Shown here piece after piece: positions 6,128 through 13,765 of a stretch of 13,928 nt of DNA. Under the pieces are notes generated by a model. It was given only the letters and a program-made list of their open reading frames with translations. It made no database searches and was not told the origin of the DNA. Each line of letters starts with the position of its first letter. Position 1 is the stretch's first letter. The DNA lies in contig DQIG01000224.1 in NCBI GenBank assembly GCA_003525885.1, positions 1-13,928 of the forward strand, given 5' to 3'. The position numbers and the translations under genes are program-made. This stretch comes from Stenotrophomonas sp. GTDB taxonomy: Bacteria; Pseudomonadota; Gammaproteobacteria; Xanthomonadales; Xanthomonadaceae.

Positions 6128-7267
6128 TCAACGCAGCAGCAACGATGGATCGGAGCGGACGACACTGCGTACCGCCATGATGCTGGAGAGCATGGCCATC
6201 ACCGCGACCAGTGCCACGCAGCCGATGATGACCATTGGCGTCAGCTGCACCGGTACGCGTTGGGTCTGCGCGATCAACAGCACCACCGTACTGAACGCCG
6301 CCGCCAGCAACATGCCTACGCCGCCGATCAGCAATGCCTGCTCGAACACCACCCGCGCCAGCGCATAGCGGCCCGCACCGAGTGCATTGAGCGTGGCGTA
6401 CTCGCGCACCGAACCGGCCACCACCGAAGCGAACGACTGGTTGGTGATCACCGCACCGACGAAGCAGACGATGACGGCCATGAACAACACAGCGATACCT
6501 GCGCCGGTATCGAACAGCCAATATTGCTGCGAGCGGCTGGCGAACTCCGGTGCAGTCCAGAACTCGACCGGTGTGGCCCGGCCCATTGACGCCGCCAGGC
6601 GGTCACGCACGCGATCGGCCAGGTCCGGCGAGCGCAGGCCGGCCACGAAATAGGTACTGCCCTCATGCGGATCGGTGCCGGCGATGGCGCGCGCGGTATC
6701 CAGCGAGGCCAGCACGTTGACGCCACCGAGGCCACGCAGTCCCGGTTGCGCGGCAACCACGCGCACCGCCTTGCCATTGATCCACGCACGGTTGTTCTGC
6801 AGGTCCACGCCCAGCGTATCCAGATCGGCGCTGTCGACGATCACCGCACCCGGCTCGCGCAGCTGCGCGCGCAGGTCGGCAGGCAGGATGCGCGCGAACA
6901 TCATTGCATCGTCGCGGGTGGAGATGCCGGACAGGTACACCGACACGTTGCCGGTACCCTGCGCGCTGGAACGCCACTCGCCATCGACCCATTCGTAGGG
7001 TTCGACGCGGGTGACATCCGGGTCCATGCGCAGGTGGCTTTCGACATCCGCGCTGATCGCATGCCCGTAGTTGACGCTCTGGGTGCCGGGGAAACCGGCC
7101 CAGATATCGGCCGAGGATGCCTTCACGTAGATCGCGGCGGTACCAAAGATGCCTAGCACCAGCGCCGCCTGCACGATCAACAGCACGCCGGCGAAGCACA
7201 TCGCCAGCACCACCGGCAGGAACCGGCGCCACTCGTAGGCCAGGGTCTTGCGAGCCAGCGCGATCAT
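6128..7267 (-). CDS. ABC transporter permease, FtsX/DevC-like
   Basis: The product has 379 residues. The layout is one N-terminal membrane helix (about 17-43), a large periplasmic domain (about 45-250) and three C-terminal helices (about 254-277, 310-333 and 343-367). This is the type VII ABC (MacB/LolC/FtsX/DevC) topology, a mechanotransmission exporter rather than a through-membrane pump. The segment VREYATLNALGAGRYALARV after helix 2 matches the cytoplasmic coupling region of FtsX-like permeases. Its length and the opening (LAYEWRRFLPVVLAMCFAGVLL) are closer to the DevC family than to MacB, which carries a fused ATPase. Here the ATPase is the next gene, with a 10-base gap. The ATG overlaps the stop of the upstream outer-membrane factor gene by 4 bases. 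Confidence 0.9.
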   Translation of the reverse strand: MIALARKTLAYEWRRFLPVVLAMCFAGVLLIVQAALVLGIFGTAAIYVKASSADIWAGFPGTQSVNYGHAISADVESHLRMDPDVTRVEPYEWVDGEWRSSAQGTGNVSVYLSGISTRDDAMMFARILPADLRAQLREPGAVIVDSADLDTLGVDLQNNRAWINGKAVRVVAAQPGLRGLGGVNVLASLDTARAIAGTDPHEGSTYFVAGLRSPDLADRVRDRLAASMGRATPVEFWTAPEFASRSQQYWLFDTGAGIAVLFMAVIVCFVGAVITNQSFASVVAGSVREYATLNALGAGRYALARVVFEQALLIGGVGMLLAAAFSTVVLLIAQTQRVPVQLTPMVIIGCVALVAVMAMLSSIMAVRSVVRSDPSLLLR

Positions 7268-8727
7268 TGCGATTCGCCCTCACCCTCAGCCGGCAGCGGG
7301 GCACCACCAAGGGCACGGTACAGCGACGCAAAAGCCAGCACGCGCGCGCCCTGCGCACCGATCAGGTCGGCCTGCGAGGCGAGTGCCGCACGCTGCGTGT
7401 CGAGCCCGTCGAATTCACTGGAAAGGCCCAGCTGCACCTGCCGCGCCTGCCGCTTGACCTGCTGGCCGGCGGCATCATCGGCCGCACGCAGCGACTGGAT
7501 GCTGCTGTCCTGGCGTGCGAGGCTGCCGAGCGCGCCTTCCACTTCGCTCACACCTTCCAGTACGGCCTTGCGGTAGCCGAGCAACGCGGCATCCAGCTGC
7601 TTTTCATCGGCATGGAAGCGCGCGCGACGCTGGCCCCAGTCCCACAGCGGAATATCGATGTACGGGCCGATTGACGGGCTGGAATCGGAATTGGAACGGG
7701 CGTTCTGGGTGAGGTTGTAGGCGTACAGGATGGAGCCGCCAAGGCTGACCCGCGGATACATCGCCGCGCGCGCCGAGCCCTTGCTGGCAGCAGCCTGCAT
7801 CACCTCCGATTCGGCCAGCAGGATCTGCGGCCGATGGCGCAGCAGGTCGGCCGGAACCTGCTGCAGTGAGAATGCACCGAGCTTCGGTGGCGTGCGGTAC
7901 GCCCGCCAGGCCGGGTCTGGTCCATCGCGGCCGAGCAGCAGCGCCAGCGCGCGGGCCGCGTTGTCCGCATTCTCGCGGGCCTGCGCCGTGGCTGCGTGGG
8001 TCGCCGCCTGGCGCGCACGCAGGCGTTCCAGCTCGCCGGGCTCATCCAGGCGCAGGCGCTGGCGGACCCGTGCCAGTTGTTCGCCGCGGTCGTCCACGGC
8101 CTGTTGTCGGGCCAGCAGATCCTGCTGGGCCTGCGCCACGGTCAGGTCCAGATAGCTGCGCACCACATCGGCGATCACCGCCACCTGCGCGGCATTGCGC
8201 AGCGCCTCGGCATTGCCGGCCGAAGCCTGCGCGCTCAGCTGCGCGCTTTCGGCGGCGCCGAACAGGCCCAGGTCCCAGATCGCTTCAATGCCGGCATGGA
8301 AGTAGGTATCGACCGCCGCAGCGTCCTGCACCTGCTTGGCGCTGGCCGAGATCTCCGGCAGGAACCGCGAGTCGGACGTGCCGGCGACGATCCGTACCGC
8401 CTGCAGCCGCAGCGTGGCCTGCTGCAGGTCGAGATTGCCGGCGATGGCCTGGTTGACCAGCCCATCCAGCGCCGGATCGGCCAGCACTTTCCACCACTGC
8501 CTGGCGTCCACCGCCACCCCCTGGCCCTGCGGCACCTGGGTCCAGGCGCTGGGCGTGCGATCAGGCAGGTCCGGAACCGCCACCGACATGCAGCCCGCCA
8601 AGGCCAGGCTTGCGAACAGCGCGCTGGGGCGCAGCACTGCCTGCAGGGAGAGTCCGCGCCCGGTCCTGGGCACTGCCACTGAAGTGATACGCCTGACCAC
8701 CAGCCCGCCAACGTGTAGAAGGAGCAT
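7264..8727 (-). CDS. Outer-membrane efflux lipoprotein, NodT/OprM-type (TolC superfamily)
   Basis: The product is an outer-membrane channel subunit of about 487 residues. A signal with lipobox SLALAGC puts the lipidated Cys at residue 46 from the ATG at 8727. Two long helical repeats follow, with family phrases such as NLDLQQATLRLQ, IEAIWDLGLFG and IDIPLWDWGQRRARF. Trimers of such proteins form the barrel and periplasmic tunnel of tripartite pumps. It is the first gene of the operon, and its stop overlaps the permease start. The start is uncertain. The ATG at 8727 gives a long n-region, and in-frame GTG codons at 8700 and 8679 would place the lipobox at a more usual distance. A further in-frame ATG at 8805 looks too long. 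None has a strong ribosome site. Confidence 0.88.
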   Translation of the reverse strand: MLLLHVGGLVVRRITSVAVPRTGRGLSLQAVLRPSALFASLALAGCMSVAVPDLPDRTPSAWTQVPQGQGVAVDARQWWKVLADPALDGLVNQAIAGNLDLQQATLRLQAVRIVAGTSDSRFLPEISASAKQVQDAAAVDTYFHAGIEAIWDLGLFGAAESAQLSAQASAGNAEALRNAAQVAVIADVVRSYLDLTVAQAQQDLLARQQAVDDRGEQLARVRQRLRLDEPGELERLRARQAATHAATAQARENADNAARALALLLGRDGPDPAWRAYRTPPKLGAFSLQQVPADLLRHRPQILLAESEVMQAAASKGSARAAMYPRVSLGGSILYAYNLTQNARSNSDSSPSIGPYIDIPLWDWGQRRARFHADEKQLDAALLGYRKAVLEGVSEVEGALGSLARQDSSIQSLRAADDAAGQQVKRQARQVQLGLSSEFDGLDTQRAALASQADLIGAQGARVLAFASLYRALGGAPLPAEGEGESQ

Positions 8728-9055
8728 GAAGGCTACCGTGCGATTGTGGAGCGAACATGGAGAATTGGTCCGAAAAAGGTCACAACACGCGTGCGGTTCA
8801 GGCAACGATGGTGTTGGCCTTTCACCAGCCTTTCAGCGCATGCGACGCGCGGAACGCTGATGCAACATCCAGGCCATTGCGTCACGCCGCCACCTTCCCC
8901 GAGCCTCGCGCCTGCGGTCATCCCCACGACCGATACGTCCCGCCATTCCGATTGCGACACCGACGCCGGTATCGTCACGTCGGGCCACTGATATCACGCC
9001 CACCATGAAGATGCCGTGGCGCGACTGTAGCGGCCCCTGCTGCCATCGTCATGAC
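8728..9055. other. Intergenic region upstream of the exporter operon
   Basis: I see no credible gene in these 328 bases. It must hold the minus-strand promoter of the exporter operon. On that strand there are weak matches (TTGTGA near 8780, CACAAT near 8747) but no pair with correct spacing. No convincing operator palindrome, RNA gene or repeat was found. The right edge is the terminator of tRNA-Gly copy 3. Confidence 0.5.
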
Positions 9056-9085
9056 AAACGAAAAACGCCCCCTTGCGGGAGCGTT
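9056..9085 (-). terminator. Intrinsic terminator after tRNA-Gly copy 3
   Basis: On the minus strand a 9-bp stem (AACGCTCCC / GGGGGCGTT, one G-T pair) with a GCAA tetraloop is followed by TTTTTCGTTTG. It should separate the tRNA transcript from the exporter operon downstream. Confidence 0.85.
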
Positions 9086-9096
9086 CTTCTTGAATC

Positions 9097-9172
<76 letters not shown>

Positions 9173-9184
9173 TTGGGAGGCGAA

Positions 9185-9212
9185 ATTCTACCCATTCTGG
9201 GAATGGCGTCAA
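9185..9212 (-). promoter_or_regulatory. Sigma70-type promoter for tRNA-Gly copy 3
   Basis: On the minus strand TTGACG (9207-9212) and TAGAAT (9185-9190) are separated by 16 bases. They lie 12 bases upstream of the mature tRNA 5' end. The -35 is identical to that of tRNA-Gly copy 2. Confidence 0.82.
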
Positions 9213-9251
9213 GTGCTTTTTTCAAGGCCTGCGAGGCGCCCAGCGCCGCGT

Positions 9252-9274
9252 ATCCACGCATGGCGTGGATCTAC
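9252..9274 (-). repeat. GTAG-headed palindromic repeat (REP/SMAG-like), copy A
   Basis: On the minus strand GTAG is followed by a perfect hairpin ATCCACGC / GCGTGGAT with a 3-base loop. It is an exact inverted copy of the element at 9330-9352. The GTAG tetranucleotide next to a stem-loop is the hallmark of the short palindromes (SMAG) dispersed through S. maltophilia genomes. Confidence 0.85.
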
Positions 9275-9329
9275 TACAGCATCTACGCAAACCGATAGTT
9301 CCGCATCATCCGTGGATGCAGCATTTCCA

Positions 9330-9352
9330 GTAGATCCACGCCATGCGTGGAT
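9330..9352 (+). repeat. GTAG-headed palindromic repeat (REP/SMAG-like), copy B
   Basis: GTAG plus the same hairpin as copy A, on the opposite strand, with 55 bases between the two. That spacer holds a partial match (ATCCGTGGAT) that may be a decayed third hairpin. The pair lies between the pgsA stop and the tRNA-Gly promoter, so transcripts leaving the uvrC-pgsA operon would carry several hairpins at their 3' end. Confidence 0.85.
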
Positions 9353-9381
9353 GGGCGCATCGATGGGGTCAGACCCGGCGC

Positions 9382-10008
9382 TCAGTTGCCCAGCTTCTTC
9401 TGCCGTGCACGCTCGCGTGCCGCGCGCTCGTCATCGCGCAGGCTCGGCCAGGCGGCGTGCAGGTACTGCAGGCCCGACCACAGGGTCAGCACGGCGGCAA
9501 TCGCCAGGGTCCAGTCGCCGATGTGGAACACCGGCCACCCCATCCAGATGTCTTCCACCGGCACGTTCGGGGCCACCGAATACAGCAGGCACAGCAGCGC
9601 GACCATCTGCGCGGTGGTCTTGACCTTGCCGATCATCGCTACACGCACCTTGGCACGCTGGCCCAGCTCGGCCATCCATTCGCGCAGCGCCGACACCGCG
9701 ATCTCACGGCCGACGATGACCGCCGCCCAGAACGCCATCCACGGCGTCGGGTGGCCCTGCACGATCAGGAACAGTGCCACTGCCACCATCAGCTTGTCCG
9801 CGACCGGGTCGAGGAAGGCACCGAAGGCCGACTCCAACTGGTAACGGCGAGCAATCCAGCCGTCGAGCCAGTCGGTGATCGCGGCCAGGCCGAAGATCGC
9901 CGCCGAAGCGAAGTTGGTCCAGGTGTAGGGCAGGTAGAACACCAGCACCAGCACCGGGATCATCACGATCCGCAACAACGTCAGCCAGGTGGGCAGGGTC
10001 AACTTCAT
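9382..10008 (-). CDS. pgsA: CDP-diacylglycerol--glycerol-3-phosphate 3-phosphatidyltransferase
   Basis: The product is a 208-residue inner-membrane enzyme that joins CDP-diacylglycerol and glycerol-3-phosphate to phosphatidylglycerol phosphate, the first committed step to phosphatidylglycerol and cardiolipin. The CDP-alcohol phosphatidyltransferase signature D-x2-D-G-x2-A-R-x8-G-x3-D-x3-D is complete: Asp46, Asp49, Gly50, Ala53, Arg54, Gly63, Asp67, Asp71. Hydrophobic segments at about 8-28, 33-48, 70-100 and later match a multi-helix protein. The C-terminus is a charged, Arg-rich tail. It follows uvrC by 18 bases, an arrangement shared by many gammaproteobacteria. A purine-rich GAGAGAGAAG lies 9 bases ahead of the ATG. 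No terminator with a T-run follows. The GTAG palindromes come next. Confidence 0.96.
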   Translation of the reverse strand: MKLTLPTWLTLLRIVMIPVLVLVFYLPYTWTNFASAAIFGLAAITDWLDGWIARRYQLESAFGAFLDPVADKLMVAVALFLIVQGHPTPWMAFWAAVIVGREIAVSALREWMAELGQRAKVRVAMIGKVKTTAQMVALLCLLYSVAPNVPVEDIWMGWPVFHIGDWTLAIAAVLTLWSGLQYLHAAWPSLRDDERAARERARQKKLGN

Positions 10009-10026
10009 GCTTGCGTGCTTCTCTCT

Positions 10027-11871
10027 CTACTCGGCCGCATCAGGCGTGGCCAACCCGTGCAGGTTAGCGTAGATACGTGCCGCGAGGGCGTCATTGATGC
10101 CTTCCACCTTGGCGATTTCCGCTTCGCCCGCGGCTTTCAGGCCGACCAGGCCACCAAAATGCTTGAGCAGGCTGGCACGGCGACGCGGCCCGATGCCGGG
10201 GATGTCCTCCAGCTTGCTGGTCATCCGCGCCTTCTGGCGGCGGCCGCGGTGGCCAGTGATGGCGAAGCGGTGCGCCTCGTCACGCACCTGCTGGATGAAC
10301 TGCAGCGCCGGGTTGGCCGCGCCGGGGCGCAGTTCGCGGCCATCGGGCATCACCAGCGCTTCATGGCCAGCGCGGCGCTCCACACCCTTGGCTACGCCCA
10401 CCAGCAGCACGCCTTCCACGCCCAGGTCGGCCAGTGCGGCCTGCGCCTGCGCCAGCTGGCCGGCGCCGCCGTCGATCAGCAGCACGTCCGGCAGCACGCC
10501 CTGCTCTTCCACCGCACGGCGGAAGCGCCGGTCGATGGCCTGGCGCATGGCGGCGTAGTCGTCGCCCGGTTCGATGCCGCTGATGTTGAAGCGGCGGTAC
10601 TGCGCGCGCACCGGACCGGCGGCGTCGAACACCACGCATGAGGCCACGGTGGCCTCACCCATGGTGTGGCTGATGTCGAAGCACTCGACCCGCTTGACCG
10701 GCTCGGCCAAGCCCAGCATGTCGCGCAGTGCATCGCTGCGCGCGTGCTGTGCGTTGCGGCTGTTGAGCTCGGTGGCCAGGGTCAGCTGCGCGTTGCGGCT
10801 GGCCAGTTCCACGTAGCCGGCGCGCTCGCCACGCACGTTCCACTTCAACTGCACCTTGCGCTCGGCCGAGGCCGACAGCGCGGCGACCAGCAGGTCGGCG
10901 TCGGGAATCTCGCGGTCCAGCAGGATCTCGCGCGGCGGTTCGAATTCGATGTAGTACTGCGAGACGAACGCGGCCAGCACTTCCTCCGGGCTCTCCTCGC
11001 CATTGGTGCGCGGGAAGAACGGGCGGGTGCCGAGGTTGCGGCCATCACGGAAGGCCAGCAGCAGCACGCAGGCCTGCGAGCCCTGCATGGCCACTGCCAG
11101 TACGTCCAGATCGGCGGCGCGACCGTCCACGTACTGGCGGGTCTGCATGCTGCGCAGCGAGGAGATCAGGTCGCGCAGGCGCGCGGCCTGCTCGAACTCC
11201 AGCGCCTCGCTGGCGGCCTGCATCTGCTCGCCCAGCTCTCGGGTCAGTTCGTCGCTCTTGCCTTCCAGGAACAGCGCAGCGCGGCGCACCGACTCGGCGT
11301 AGTCCGGCGCCGGCACCAGCTCCACGCAGGGCGCGCTGCAACGGCCAATCTGGTACTGCAGGCAGGGCCGCGAGCGGTTGCGGAACACGCTGTCCTCACA
11401 GCTGCGCAGCTTGAACAGCTTATGCATCAAGTTCAGCGTTTCGCGTACCGCGGTCACGCCGGGATACGGCCCGAAGTAGCGACCAGGAATGGCACGCGGG
11501 CCGCGGTGCAGTGCAATGCGCGGCCAGTCCTCGCGGGTCAGCAGCACATGCGGGTAAGTCTTGTCGTCGCGCAGCGAGACGTTGTAGCGCGGCGACAACG
11601 ACTTGATCAGCTGGTTTTCCAGCAGCAGCGCCTCGGCTTCCGAGCGCGTCACGGTCACGTCCATGCGCGTGATCTGCGAGATCATCGACATGATCCGCGC
11701 GTTCTTCGGGCTGCCGTTGAAATAGCTGCCGACGCGGTTGCGCAGCGCACGGGCCTTGCCCACGTACAGCAGAGTGTCGTCGGCCGCATACATGCGGTAC
11801 ACGCCGGGGGCGGTGCTGAGCTGGGCCGCGAAGGCCTTGCCGTCGAAGGCCGGGGCGGGAACGTCGGTCAT
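10027..11871 (-). CDS. uvrC: Excinuclease ABC subunit C
   Basis: The product has 614 residues (E. coli has 610) and makes both incisions around a lesion in nucleotide excision repair with UvrB. The GIY-YIG 3' nuclease lies at about 20-100 (GVYRMY, LLYVGKA). Four cysteines at 158, 170, 178 and 182 have the spacing of the reported UvrC iron-sulfur cluster. The UVR domain that contacts UvrB is at about 204-238 (ALEFEQAARLRDLI). The RNase-H-like 5' nuclease carries Asp399 (VECFDISH), Asp438, Asp467 (LLIDGG) and His534 (DEAHRFA). Tandem helix-hairpin-helix motifs lie at about 553-605 (LEDIPGIGPRRR, VEGINDALA). The ATG at 11871 is chosen because it overlaps the preceding stop by 4 bases (ATGA). The frame stays open upstream, but the added 27 residues are low-complexity Arg-rich read-through of the neighbouring gene. 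Confidence 0.98.
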   Translation of the reverse strand: MTDVPAPAFDGKAFAAQLSTAPGVYRMYAADDTLLYVGKARALRNRVGSYFNGSPKNARIMSMISQITRMDVTVTRSEAEALLLENQLIKSLSPRYNVSLRDDKTYPHVLLTREDWPRIALHRGPRAIPGRYFGPYPGVTAVRETLNLMHKLFKLRSCEDSVFRNRSRPCLQYQIGRCSAPCVELVPAPDYAESVRRAALFLEGKSDELTRELGEQMQAASEALEFEQAARLRDLISSLRSMQTRQYVDGRAADLDVLAVAMQGSQACVLLLAFRDGRNLGTRPFFPRTNGEESPEEVLAAFVSQYYIEFEPPREILLDREIPDADLLVAALSASAERKVQLKWNVRGERAGYVELASRNAQLTLATELNSRNAQHARSDALRDMLGLAEPVKRVECFDISHTMGEATVASCVVFDAAGPVRAQYRRFNISGIEPGDDYAAMRQAIDRRFRRAVEEQGVLPDVLLIDGGAGQLAQAQAALADLGVEGVLLVGVAKGVERRAGHEALVMPDGRELRPGAANPALQFIQQVRDEAHRFAITGHRGRRQKARMTSKLEDIPGIGPRRRASLLKHFGGLVGLKAAGEAEIAKVEGINDALAARIYANLHGLATPDAAE

Positions 11872-13280
11872 TCGCTGATAGGGACTTCGCTGAGCACGCC
11901 GCTGTCGGGGTCGAATCGCAGCACGGCGTGGGCGTCGGTCTCGGCGATCCACACCGCACCGGCCCCCACCGCCAGCCCGGCCGGGCCATGCAGGCGGCGC
12001 GGCAGCGGCTGGGTGGTCAGTTCACCACCGCCCAGCCGCAGCGTGCGCAGGCGACCATTGCCGGTATCGGCGATCCACAGCAGCGGGGCGTCCGCGCTCA
12101 GTGCGATCGCCTGCGGGAACTGCAGGCTGGCCTGCGCGCGCGGGCCGTCTTCACTGCCGAAGCGCCACGGCCCCTGCCCGACCAGTGTCTGCACCAGGTC
12201 GCCGCGCAGCTGCAGTGCACGGATCGAGGATCCCAACGCATCGGCCACGTACAGCACCTGCTGCACGACGGCCAGCGCGGTCGGCTGGGCAAAGGCAGCC
12301 AGATGACCACTGCCATCCCGCTCGTCGATGGAACCACTGCCGGCGCGCCATTGCAGGCTGCGCTGGCCCAGGTGGTAGCTCCAGATACGGTTGTCGCCGG
12401 CCATCGCGATGTGCAGCTGGTTGTCGGCGATGGCCAGGCCGACCGGATGGTCCAGCGAGACCTGCCGCGCCTGCGCGACCGGACCTTCCACCGGCGCACC
12501 GGGACGCCCGTTGCCACACAACGTGTCGACGATGCCGGTCAGCAGGTTGATACGGCGCACGGCGTGGTTGCCGGTGTCTGCGACGTACAGCGAATCGCGT
12601 TCGAGCACCAGCGCCTGCGGGCGGTGGAACGCCGCTTCGGCCAGGTTGCCATCCATGAAATCGGCGGTGCCGAGGCCGAACTGGCGCAGGATGCGTCCAC
12701 CGTGGCTGCATTCGAGAATACGGTGATGGCCGCTGTCGGCGATGTACAGGCGCTCGGTGCTGACCGCCAGCCCCTGCGGAAAGCGCAAGGCCTGGCGTGC
12801 TTCCGGATGCAGTTCGCTGCCGCCGCGCGGCGGCGCCGAAGGCGCGCCCTGGCACAGCGCATTCAAGGCGCGCTCCAGTTCGCCGGGTGCGCCCTGCCCG
12901 ACCAGCCGTTGCTGTTCGCGGCCCTGCGCGTCCAGCAGCACCATGGTCGGCCAGGCGGTAACGCCGAAGCGACGCCAGCCATCCCAGTCGGCATCGAGCA
13001 GCACGGGCATGGTCAGGCCCTGGCGGCGCAGCAGCTTCAGTGCGGCACTGGCGTCGCGCTCGAAATCGAAGCGCGGCACCTGCAGCACCAGCGGCTGCAG
13101 CTTGCCCGGGTGGCGCGACAGCCATTGGCCGAACTCGGCCAGGCGCTGCGCACTCCAGGCGGAGGCCGCATTGACGAACAGCAGCGCGACCGGCCGACCG
13201 CGCAGTTCGGTCAGGGTGCAGGGGGTGGCATTGAGCCAGGTGGCGAACTCGGGCAGGTCCGGGACGGGCTGGACGTTCAT
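11868..13280 (-). CDS. Thioredoxin-fold / NHL-repeat propeller protein of unknown function
   Basis: The product has 470 residues and no evident signal peptide. Residues about 1-140 look like a thioredoxin fold: a beta strand PVALLFVNAAS and a cis-Pro loop VTAWPTMVLLD with Pro111. Where a redox protein has Cys-x-x-Cys, this one reads ASAWSAQ with no cysteine, so disulphide chemistry is unlikely. From about 165 to the end, six NHL-type blades repeat the pattern P-x-G/A-L/I-A-V...LYVADTGN-H (around 168, 220, 279, 333, 389 and 432), enough for a closed six-bladed propeller. The domain order recalls animal NHLRC2 and its bacterial relatives. Propellers of this kind bind proteins, RNA or ligands, and the partner here is unknown. 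It sits in an operon between the phosphatase and uvrC, with ATGA overlaps on both sides. Confidence 0.88.
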   Translation of the reverse strand: MNVQPVPDLPEFATWLNATPCTLTELRGRPVALLFVNAASAWSAQRLAEFGQWLSRHPGKLQPLVLQVPRFDFERDASAALKLLRRQGLTMPVLLDADWDGWRRFGVTAWPTMVLLDAQGREQQRLVGQGAPGELERALNALCQGAPSAPPRGGSELHPEARQALRFPQGLAVSTERLYIADSGHHRILECSHGGRILRQFGLGTADFMDGNLAEAAFHRPQALVLERDSLYVADTGNHAVRRINLLTGIVDTLCGNGRPGAPVEGPVAQARQVSLDHPVGLAIADNQLHIAMAGDNRIWSYHLGQRSLQWRAGSGSIDERDGSGHLAAFAQPTALAVVQQVLYVADALGSSIRALQLRGDLVQTLVGQGPWRFGSEDGPRAQASLQFPQAIALSADAPLLWIADTGNGRLRTLRLGGGELTTQPLPRRLHGPAGLAVGAGAVWIAETDAHAVLRFDPDSGVLSEVPISE

Positions 13281-13765
13281 GGCCCGATTATGCCGGAGTC
13301 GGCGTCATGCAACAGTCGTGCCACCGCACGTTTTGCAGCATCGTCGACCAGCGACCACACCTGTTCGAAATGATCGCTGCCGCCGGTGTATGGATCGGGG
13401 ATCGCTACCCGCCCCTGCCCGCCCGACCAGGGCAGGTACAGCGCCAGGCGTTCACGCTGGGCCGCCGATGCCAGGCGACCGGCATCACGCAGGTTGGCCT
13501 CGTCGGCACACAGGATCCAGTCGAAACGGTCGAAATCCACGGCCTGCAGCTGGCGTGCGCGCAGGCCGCCAATGTCCACGCCGTGCCCGGCCGCGCAGGC
13601 GATCGCGCGGCGATCCGGCGGCTCGCCCACGTGCCAGTCGCCGGTGCCGGCCGAATCAACCTGCACCCGCCCGGCCAGCGGCGAAGCGTCCAGCCGCGCG
13701 CGCAACGCGCCCTCGGCCATCGGCGAACGGCAGATATTGCCGAGGCAGACGACCAGCAGTCTCAT
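13277..13765 (-). CDS. Low-molecular-weight protein tyrosine phosphatase
   Basis: The product is a 162-residue cytoplasmic phosphatase. The N-terminal P-loop CLGNICRS supplies nucleophile Cys7 and Arg13 (C-x5-R), and Ser14 follows. The general acid is Asp124 in IPDPY near the C-terminus. Length and both motifs are standard for the family, which includes Wzb and YfkJ types. Low-molecular-weight phosphatases often act on bacterial tyrosine kinases that control polysaccharide export, but no kinase gene is visible here. The partner kdsB suggests envelope carbohydrate metabolism only by location. The ATG overlaps the kdsB stop by 4 bases, and the stop overlaps the next start by 4 bases. Arsenate reductases of the same fold are a less likely alternative, as the characteristic extra cysteines are absent. 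Confidence 0.94.
   Translation of the reverse strand: MRLLVVCLGNICRSPMAEGALRARLDASPLAGRVQVDSAGTGDWHVGEPPDRRAIACAAGHGVDIGGLRARQLQAVDFDRFDWILCADEANLRDAGRLASAAQRERLALYLPWSGGQGRVAIPDPYTGGSDHFEQVWSLVDDAAKRAVARLLHDADSGIIGP

Noticed and set aside
6118..6165. Longer N-terminus for the exporter ATPase
   Set aside because: It would overlap the permease end and add a Cys-rich stretch. The ATG at 6117 has a good GAGGA site.
8728..8805. Longer N-terminus for the outer-membrane factor
   Set aside because: It would put the lipobox cysteine beyond residue 70, too far for a lipoprotein signal.
9366..9376. GGGTCAGACCC after pgsA as a terminator
   Set aside because: It has a 5-bp stem with a one-base centre and no T-run on the pgsA strand, so it cannot be supported as a terminator.
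11872..11952. Upstream extension of uvrC by 27 residues
   Set aside because: The extension is Arg-rich read-through of the preceding gene. The ATGA overlap and normal family length support the ATG at 11871.
9343..13373. Long plus-strand frames opposite pgsA, uvrC and the NHL gene
   Set aside because: They are long only because high-GC DNA lacks stops. The minus strand carries the enzymes with intact catalytic motifs.
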